Of a stretch of 40,791 bases of DNA, positions 35,385 through 40,791 are shown piece after piece. The notes beneath the pieces are model-generated. The model was not told where the DNA came from, ran no database searches, and worked only from the letters and a program-made list of their open reading frames with translations. The position numbers and the translations under genes were made by a program. The DNA lies in assembly GCA_035620975.1 (NCBI GenBank), contig DASPFV010000256.1, forward strand, positions 1 to 40,791. Direction: 5' to 3'. This DNA is from DASPFV01 sp035620975. GTDB taxonomy: Bacteria > Acidobacteriota > Vicinamibacteria > Vicinamibacterales > 2-12-FULL-66-21. Position 1 is the stretch's first letter, and the number at the start of each line of letters is the position of its first letter.

Positions 35385-36740
35385 ATGTACAGCCGCGAAG
35401 ACGTCAAGGCCATCACCGACAGAGCGATCGACATGGCGAAGGCCGACGCCGTCGAAGTCGAGTTCGCCGGCGGCGAACGCTCGGCTACGCGGTTCGCCAA
35501 CTCGAACATCACCGCGAACATGGTGCAGTTCGACCGGACGCTCACGGTATCCATCTTCAAGGGCAGCCGCTCGGCCTCCGCGACCACCAGGACCCTCGAC
35601 GACGACGGACTGAAGCGCGCAGTGGCCGAAGCGTTCAAGAATCTCGAGACCGCACGCGACGACCCGGAAATCCTGCCGCTCGTGAAAGGCCCGCAGGACT
35701 ACCTGTCCGTGGACGCCACACTGCCTTCGGCGGTCGATTTCGGTCCCGCCGAGCGCGCGCAGATGGTTCGCCGCAGCCTCGACATCTGCGAGAAGAAGGG
35801 CGTGATCGGATCGGGCTATATCCCGAAGGTGTACCAGACGACCTGCACGGCCAACTCGCGGGGACTCTTCGCGTACTACCAGTACGCCGAGGCGAGCTTC
35901 ATCCTGACCTGCCGGACACCCGACGGCGGCGGTTCGGGCTGGGCCGGGCTCACCGGCGTGAAGGACGTCGCACGAATCGACGCCGCGGAGCTCACCGAGA
36001 TCGCAGCCGACAAGGCGCTGCGGAGCGTGAAGCCGCGCGCGGTGGAACCCGGGCGCTACACGACCATCCTCGAACCGCGCGCGGCGGCGCGGTTCCTCTC
36101 GCTCATGACGGGGCTCTTCGACGCCCGCGCGGCCGAAGGCGCCGTCGGAAACTACTTCAGCGGAAAGGCGCCCGGTACGACGAAGGTCGGCGAGAAGGTA
36201 TTCAGCGATCTCTTCACGCTCAGGAGCGACGTCGGCAATCCCGTGCTGCGGCAGACGCCCGTCGGACCTGACGGCCTTCCGGCCCGGCCGGTGAACTGGG
36301 TCGAACGGGGCGTTCTGAAGAACCTCTTCTACGAGCGCACCTGGGCGGCGCGTCAGAAGAAGGAGCCGTCGCCGACGAGCGTCAACATGAGCCTCGTCAT
36401 GGAAGGCTCGAACATGACCGTCGAGGAGATGATCCGTACGACGAGACGCGGCCTGCTCGTGACGTTCCTCTGGTACATCCGGCCGGTGGATCCGGCGACG
36501 CTCCTGAACACGGGGATGACGCGCGATGGCCTGTTCCTGATCGAGAATGGCGAGATCGCCGGCCCGGTGCAGAACTTCCGCTGGAACATGTCGCCGATCG
36601 TCGGGTTCAACAACATGAGCGCCGTCGGCCAGCCGGTGCCGATGCACACCGGCGAATCGTACGACGGCGCGGGCACGGCGCTCGTTCCGCCGGTCCGCAT
36701 CGAAGATTTCTTCATGACGTCGATTTCCCCGGCCGTGTGA
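35385..36740 (+). CDS. tldE: TldE/PmbA-family protein
   Basis: 451 residues from ATG 35385. Recognised by the PmbA/TldD fold order: N-terminal domain with VEFAGGERSATRFANSNITA, central GVIGSGYIPKVYQTT and RGLFAYYQYAE, and the C-terminal propeller-like half ending GQPVPMHTGESYDG. The HExxxH metal motif is absent, which marks TldE as the non-catalytic partner of TldD. No signal peptide. In E. coli TldD/TldE cleave small peptides and mature microcins. 117 bases before tldD, filled by a palindromic heptamer array. Confidence 0.9.
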   Translation: MYSREDVKAITDRAIDMAKADAVEVEFAGGERSATRFANSNITANMVQFDRTLTVSIFKGSRSASATTRTLDDDGLKRAVAEAFKNLETARDDPEILPLVKGPQDYLSVDATLPSAVDFGPAERAQMVRRSLDICEKKGVIGSGYIPKVYQTTCTANSRGLFAYYQYAEASFILTCRTPDGGGSGWAGLTGVKDVARIDAAELTEIAADKALRSVKPRAVEPGRYTTILEPRAAARFLSLMTGLFDARAAEGAVGNYFSGKAPGTTKVGEKVFSDLFTLRSDVGNPVLRQTPVGPDGLPARPVNWVERGVLKNLFYERTWAARQKKEPSPTSVNMSLVMEGSNMTVEEMIRTTRRGLLVTFLWYIRPVDPATLLNTGMTRDGLFLIENGEIAGPVQNFRWNMSPIVGFNNMSAVGQPVPMHTGESYDGAGTALVPPVRIEDFFMTSISPAV

Positions 36741-36856
36741 CACTGGGCTCAGGGCTCTCGGCTTCAGGCTCTGGGATTGAAGCCGGGAGCCAAAGAGCCG
36801 AAAGCCGAATGCCAGAGCCCAACGCCGAGAGCCAAGAGCCGACAAGAAGCAGGAAC
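36738..36856. repeat. Palindromic 7-base array between tldE and tldD
   Basis: Beginning with the TldE stop TGA, seventeen heptamers run in phase to 36856: first GGGCTCA, GGGCTCT, CGGCTTC, AGGCTCT, GGGATTG; then AAGCCGG, GAGCCAA, AGAGCCG, AAAGCCG, AATGCCA, GAGCCCA, ACGCCGA, GAGCCAA, GAGCCGA. The core flips from GGCTC to GAGCC at about 36780. Reverse-complemented 36745-36773 matches 36811-36839 at about 23 of 29 positions, so the RNA can fold on itself. Ends at the AGGAACC before the TldD ATG. Confidence 0.85.
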
Positions 36857-36857
36857 C

Positions 36858-38519
36858 ATGAAACGCCGAGACTTCGTCAGGACCATGGCCATGTCCGGGA
36901 TGGCTGTCGCCGCCAGCGACGTCATCGCGGATCTCGTTGCGCAGACACCGCCGGCGACGGTCCTCGAGTCCAGATTCAAGGGTCTGTCGGACGTGGCGCT
37001 GGCGGAAGCGCGTCGCCTCGGCTGCTCGTACGCCGACATCCGATTCACGCGCAGCAGCAACCTGAGCGTGAACGCCAGGGGAGGCAACCGCGACTTCGAG
37101 GGGTTCGGCCAGTTCGGCGGCGGCGGGGGACGGGGCGGCCGGGGCGGGCGTGGTGGGGGTCGCGGGTTCGGCGGGTTCGGCGGTGGCAGCGGGGCGGCGG
37201 GCCCGAGCGGCGCCGCCGGCTTCGGCGTCCGGGTCATCCACAGCGGTGTCTGGGGTTTCGCCAGCAGCCCGCTCGTCACGGAGGATGAGGTTCGCCGCAT
37301 CGCGCGCCTGGCGACGGACGTCGCCCGAGCCAGCGCGATCGCCAAGAAAGCCGACGTGCGCCTCGCGCCGGTACCGGCCTACACCGACTACTGGGCGGTT
37401 CCGATCAGGAAGGATCCGTCGAAGGTCCCGCACGAGGAGCGGCAGGCGCTCGTGCAGAAGGTCGTCGACACCGCGATGAAAACGAAGGACGTGACGAACG
37501 TCAATGCCTCCGTCCAGGTCGAACAGGAGTGGAAATACTTCGCCAGCACCGAGGGCTCCTACATCGAGCAGGAGGTGTGGACGACGACCCCTTCGTTCAC
37601 CGTCACGGCGCGCAAGGACGGCGAGACCCGGTCGCGGACGTTCACAGGCGTGCCGATGACCGGCGGCTGGGAGGTAGCCGAGCAGGCCGGCATGGTCGAG
37701 AACGCCGAGCGCATCGCAGCCGAAGCCGTGGAGTTCTGCACCGCGCGCCCCGTGGAGATGGGCGTGAAGGATCTCGTGCTCACGCCTTCGCATGCGATGC
37801 TGACGATCCACGAGATCGTCGGCCATGCGACCGAGCTCGATCGCATCCTCGGCTACGAGGCGAACTACGCCGGCACGAGCTTCATCAGGCTCTCGGACGT
37901 CGGCAAGCTCAAGTACGGCTCCCGGCTCTTCAACGTCACGGCCGACCGCAACATCCCGGGCGGCATCGGCACGGTCGGGTACGACGACGACGGCGTGAAG
38001 ACGCAGCAGTGGCCGCTGGTCCGGGAGGGCATCCTGGTCGGGCTCCAGACCAACCGCGAGTCGGCGCACTTCATCGGGGAGAAGGAGAGCCGGGGTTGCA
38101 CGTCCGCGAGCTCGTGGCGCGACTATCCGTTCCTGCGCATGCCGAACGTCCACGTCGACGCCGGCCCGCCCGGCTCCCCGACGCCGGAGGAGATCATCGC
38201 GGACACCCGCGACGGCGTCCTCATCGACGGTCGCGGCAGCTACTCGATCGACCAGCAGCGCTACAACGGGCAGTTCGGCGGCAACGCCTTCTGGGAGATC
38301 AGGAACGGCAGGAAGACCCGGATGGTGGGCAACGTCACCTACAACGCCATCACGACGGATTTCTGGGGGAAGCTCGACGCCGTCTCGGGCCGCGAATCCT
38401 GGGAGATGTACGGCACCGGCGGCGACGCCAAGGGGCAGCCGACCCAGACCAACAGCATCTCCCACGGGTCCCCCTGGCTGCGGATCCGGAAAGTACTGGT
38501 CGGAACGGCCTACGCCTGA
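36858..38519 (+). CDS. tldD: Tat-exported TldD-type metalloprotease
   Basis: 553 residues. The N-terminus MKRRDFVRTMAMSGMAVAAS is a twin-arginine signal. The catalytic motif HEIVGH (H318, E319, H323) of TldD is intact, and the typical order RNIPGGIGTVGYDDDG, FIGEKESRG, TSASSWRDYPFLRMPNVH is kept. A Gly/Arg-rich insertion (about residues 87-116, repeating GRGG and GFGG) interrupts the N-terminal domain. Its partner TldE lacks a signal peptide, so any complex would need piggyback export or the two work apart. Starts after AGGA at 36850. Confidence 0.92.
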   Translation: MKRRDFVRTMAMSGMAVAASDVIADLVAQTPPATVLESRFKGLSDVALAEARRLGCSYADIRFTRSSNLSVNARGGNRDFEGFGQFGGGGGRGGRGGRGGGRGFGGFGGGSGAAGPSGAAGFGVRVIHSGVWGFASSPLVTEDEVRRIARLATDVARASAIAKKADVRLAPVPAYTDYWAVPIRKDPSKVPHEERQALVQKVVDTAMKTKDVTNVNASVQVEQEWKYFASTEGSYIEQEVWTTTPSFTVTARKDGETRSRTFTGVPMTGGWEVAEQAGMVENAERIAAEAVEFCTARPVEMGVKDLVLTPSHAMLTIHEIVGHATELDRILGYEANYAGTSFIRLSDVGKLKYGSRLFNVTADRNIPGGIGTVGYDDDGVKTQQWPLVREGILVGLQTNRESAHFIGEKESRGCTSASSWRDYPFLRMPNVHVDAGPPGSPTPEEIIADTRDGVLIDGRGSYSIDQQRYNGQFGGNAFWEIRNGRKTRMVGNVTYNAITTDFWGKLDAVSGRESWEMYGTGGDAKGQPTQTNSISHGSPWLRIRKVLVGTAYA

Positions 38520-38523
38520 GGCG

Positions 38524-38565
38524 GGTTCAGGGTTCAAGGTTCACGGTTCACGGTTCACGGTTCGG
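38524..38565. repeat. Six tandem heptamers GGTTCNN
   Basis: GGTTCAG, GGTTCAA, GGTTCAC, GGTTCAC, GGTTCAC, GGTTCGG with no indel, four bases after the TldD stop. Same core as the reverse of the 3001 array. Confidence 0.9.
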
Positions 38566-38605
38566 AGCCGTCGGCGCATTGAAGGCATTGAAGAAGGAGA
38601 CGCTC

Positions 38606-39469
38606 ATGACGAATATAGAGACGCGGGGGTACACGCATCCCGAGGTTCTGGTCTCTACGGACTGGGTCGAGCAGCACCTGAAGGACCCGTCGGTCCGGAT
38701 CATCGAGTCCAACGAGGACACGCTGCTCTACTCGTCGGGCCACGTCCCCGGCGCGGTCCACGTCGACTGGACGTCGGACCTGAACGATCAGCTGCGGCGT
38801 GACTACATCACGCGCGAGGGATTCGAACGCCTGATGTCGCGCATCGGCGCGACGAAGGACAGCACGGTCGTCTTCTACGGCGACAAGAACAACTGGTGGG
38901 CGTGCTACGCGTTCTGGGTGTTCCAGCTGTTCGGCCATACCAATGCCCGGGTCATGGACGGCGGGCGGATCAAGTGGGAGAAGGAGAAGCGGCCGATGAC
39001 CCGCGACGTGCCCTCCTACGCCCCGACCAGCTACCAGGGGCCGGATCGCGCGGACGCGAGGCACCGCGCGTTCCGCGACGAGGTGATGGCCCACATGCAG
39101 GAGCGGGGGCAGCTCGTGGACGTGCGCAGCCCGGAGGAGTACGCCGGCACACGCCTGCACATGCCCGACTACCCCAACGAGGGTGCGCTCCGCGGCGGAC
39201 ACATCCCGGGCGCGAAGAGCGTGCCCTGGGCGCGAGCCATCAATCCCGAGGACGGCACGTTCAAAACGGCCGACGAGCTGCGCAAGATCTACGTCGACGA
39301 GAAGCAGCTCTCGCCGTCCAGGCCCACGATCGCCTACTGCCGTATCGGCGAGCGGAGCAGCCACACCTGGTTCGCCCTGAAATACCTGCTCGGCTTCGAG
39401 AACGTCAGGAACTACGACGGCAGCTGGTCGGAGTGGGGCAACCTGGTGAACGTGCCCATTGAAAAGTAG
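38606..39469 (+). CDS. Sulfurtransferase with two rhodanese domains
   Basis: 287 residues from ATG 38606 with AAGGAG at 38592. First rhodanese module about 14-135 (EVLVSTDWVEQHL, SGHVPGAVHVDW), inactive-type; second about 150-285 (QLVDVRSPEEYAG, GHIPGAKSVPWARA) with the catalytic loop CRIGERSSH, C245. The CRxGxRS loop matches thiosulfate:cyanide sulfurtransferases (SseA-like mercaptopyruvate enzymes have CGSGVTA). It probably forms a persulfide donor; the neighbouring sufE is on the other strand. Confidence 0.93.
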   Translation: MTNIETRGYTHPEVLVSTDWVEQHLKDPSVRIIESNEDTLLYSSGHVPGAVHVDWTSDLNDQLRRDYITREGFERLMSRIGATKDSTVVFYGDKNNWWACYAFWVFQLFGHTNARVMDGGRIKWEKEKRPMTRDVPSYAPTSYQGPDRADARHRAFRDEVMAHMQERGQLVDVRSPEEYAGTRLHMPDYPNEGALRGGHIPGAKSVPWARAINPEDGTFKTADELRKIYVDEKQLSPSRPTIAYCRIGERSSHTWFALKYLLGFENVRNYDGSWSEWGNLVNVPIEK

Positions 39470-39475
39470 GTTCGG

Positions 39476-39507
39476 GGCTCGCACCCGGGCCGCCCGGGCT
39501 GCGAGCC
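39476..39507. terminator. GC-rich hairpin between convergent genes
   Basis: GGCTCGCACCCGGG, loop CCG, CCCGGG, one bulged C, TGCGAGCC: a 14-pair stem centred between the convergent sulfurtransferase and sufE genes (their stops are 53 bases apart). No U-tract, but location and strength fit a bidirectional terminator. It is also in the 7-base phase that begins with GGTTCGG at 39469. Confidence 0.5.
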
Positions 39508-39521
39508 GCGACCAGCCGAGG

Positions 39522-39950
39522 TCATCGGGCCGCCTGTCTCGCGAGCGCCTGGACGGCGTTGACCATGGCCATCAGGCCCATGCCCTTCCCCATCGAGATG
39601 TTCTGGCGGAAGATGCGCTCGACGATGTCGCAGTTGACCGTCGCGATTTCGGACGCCGGCAGACCCGAGAGCGTGCGGTCCAGGATGGCCGCGAGCGCCC
39701 GCGCCGACACGCCTGACGGGTTCTCGACCGCGAAGTAGAGCTGCAGCGTGCCGTCGGGCTGCTCGCGGGCCCACACGTAGGCGTCCGACTCGCACTGAGG
39801 CACCCGGTTGTTCTCCGGAAACGGCCGGGTGGCCACTGCCGCCGGGACCTCCCGGAACTGGTCAGCGTAACTCAGCAGCAGGCTGGTCCGATCCGCGGGG
39901 TCGGGGAACATGTCGAACGTCTGGAGCAACGCGTCGAGCTTCGCGGGCAT
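39522..39950 (-). CDS. sufE: SufE-family Fe-S assembly protein
   Basis: 142 residues. SufE fold with active-site Cys C53 in NNRVPQCESDAYVWAR; C-terminal GLPASEIATVNCDIVERIFR and NISMGKGMGLMAMVN. SufE takes a persulfide from SufS and passes it to SufB. No other suf genes are in the window. Convergent with the sulfurtransferase, so a joint sulfur-relay role is possible but not shown. Shares nothing with the serine hydrolase upstream (22-base gap) beyond strand. Confidence 0.92.
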   Translation of the reverse strand: MPAKLDALLQTFDMFPDPADRTSLLLSYADQFREVPAAVATRPFPENNRVPQCESDAYVWAREQPDGTLQLYFAVENPSGVSARALAAILDRTLSGLPASEIATVNCDIVERIFRQNISMGKGMGLMAMVNAVQALARQAAR

Positions 39951-39972
39951 CTCCCTTACTTTACCAATTCGG

Positions 39973-40791
39973 TCACGGCTTCGACGCGGCCATCGCCTCG
40001 AGCCAGACGTATTCGTGCTGAGCGTCGCGGGTGATCAGCCGGCGCTTTCCGTCCTGGTCGCCCACGACGAACTCGAAGCCGGCGAGGGTCGGATCGATGG
40101 TGAGGAACGACATCGTTCCATCGTCGTTCTTCCGGGAGGCCACGGCACTTCTCCACTCGCCGACGTCGAAGATGGTCGTCTGGCCTTCCTTCACGACCTT
40201 CAACTCCCCGAGTGCCGCGCTCGTGTACCGTGAGGCCAGCCGCCCGACCGCCGACGGGTCGGCCGGGACCACGAGCCTCTCGCGCTCCTTGGCCATGGCA
40301 GCTTTCCGCTGCCCGGCCGCCACCTTCAGCGCCTCCTCCGCTTCGGGCTTGCCGTCGAAGAGCACCTCCAGGAGTCGCCGGAGGAACGGTCCCCGGATGA
40401 GGACCCCGGAGTCGGCGTTCGCGAGGATCACCGCGCCGACGCCATGTTCGGGGAGCCAGATCATGTCGCTGTGATAACCGGCGAGGTCGCCGCCATGGTG
40501 GACCACGGGAATGCCGTATCTGGTCTCCACCATCAGCGCCATGCCATACGTGACGTCCTCTCCGACGATCACGTGCGGCTTGTACCGGGCCTGGAGGTTC
40601 TCCTCGGAGACGAGCCGCTTCCCGTTCGGGAGCCGCCCTCTGGCCAGCTCCATCTCGACGTACCGCGCGAGCTCACGCGGGCTCGTCCACACGCCACCCG
40701 CCGGACGCACCGGCACGACGGAATAGTTCAAGTCCATCCGCGCCCGGACCACGTTGCCGTTCACGTCGTCACCATGGGGCTGCGCGACGTC
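39973..40791 (-). CDS. Beta-lactamase-like serine hydrolase, N-terminus cut by window edge
   Basis: 272 residues are present; the frame is open to the right edge. The visible part is the C-terminal half of a class C beta-lactamase/DD-peptidase-like domain: AGGVWTSPRELARYVEME, the active-site HHGGDLAGY (KTG-equivalent HGG) and GAVILANADSG. An extra C-terminal domain of about 100 residues (YTSAALGELKVVKEGQTTIF) follows. The catalytic SxxK lies outside the window. Exported esterase or peptidase is the family default. Confidence 0.88.
   Translation of the reverse strand, partial: DVAQPHGDDVNGNVVRARMDLNYSVVPVRPAGGVWTSPRELARYVEMELARGRLPNGKRLVSEENLQARYKPHVIVGEDVTYGMALMVETRYGIPVVHHGGDLAGYHSDMIWLPEHGVGAVILANADSGVLIRGPFLRRLLEVLFDGKPEAEEALKVAAGQRKAAMAKERERLVVPADPSAVGRLASRYTSAALGELKVVKEGQTTIFDVGEWRSAVASRKNDDGTMSFLTIDPTLAGFEFVVGDQDGKRRLITRDAQHEYVWLEAMAASKP

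Noticed and set aside
34893..38537. Very long open frame on the minus strand opposite grpE, tldE and tldD
   Set aside because: It is Arg/Pro/Ala/Asp-rich, matches no family and lies entirely opposite well-supported genes; GC-rich DNA produces such frames. The same holds for the long minus-strand frames opposite the radical SAM and clpA genes.

Overview
The window looks like chromosomal DNA from an uncultured, GC-rich member of the Acidobacteriota, most likely close to the Vicinamibacteria. This is inference from gene families, not a database match. The marks are an ADOP-type duplicated permease paired with a PadR regulator, an ECF sigma factor of the acidobacterial type fused translationally to a Ser/Thr kinase, a second kinase with a beta-propeller sensor, and an exported Tat-dependent TldD. 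Almost every gene is housekeeping or envelope related, and translational coupling by ATGA or GTGA overlaps is frequent.

Layout. 1-2795 (minus strand): an exported M20-type peptidase cut by the left edge, a VapBC toxin-antitoxin pair and a small lipoprotein. 3138-6304: an ECF sigma factor and membrane Ser/Thr kinase with TolB-like and TPR sensor regions. 6444-9375: a tight three-gene operon of an Mrp-type P-loop ATPase, a zinc-ribbon protein with a PCP_red domain, and a radical SAM/SPASM enzyme that carries a second PCP_red domain; I consider this the best candidate for an undescribed system. 9367-14658: a 5.3-kb accessory segment bounded by similar inverted sequences, holding an exported methyltransferase, a nuclease-like pseudogene with two frame changes, the ADOP permease with its PadR regulator and an IS5-family transposase remnant. 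14661-19559 (minus): a seven-gene heme-copper oxidase operon in which coxB is last, subunit I lacks the K-channel lysine, two small membrane proteins of unknown role are inserted, and a cupredoxin-like protein comes first. 19991-24367: a MacB/HlyD-type exporter with two permeases. 24645-27965: a small winged-helix-like protein and the second kinase. 28193-31574 (minus): peroxiredoxin, NTF2-like protein, signal peptidase I, an exported unknown and a metallo-beta-lactamase-fold hydrolase. 31682-35243: clpS, clpA, grpE and an FmdB-type zinc ribbon, a proteostasis group. 35385-39469: TldE/TldD pair and a sulfurtransferase, converging on sufE, followed by a serine hydrolase cut by the right edge.

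A second theme is intergenic. At least six gaps hold degenerate tandem repeats with an almost perfect 7-base period (units such as GGTTCNN, GGAACNN, GAGCCNN, NNNTCCC). They usually begin at, or inside, a stop codon. A separate 10-base-period repeat (CACGGANGAA) flanks the second kinase in inverted orientation, and one copy supplies the last five codons and stop of the peroxiredoxin gene. The rest of the non-coding DNA shows little beyond a few weak promoter-like hexamers and GC-rich hairpins.
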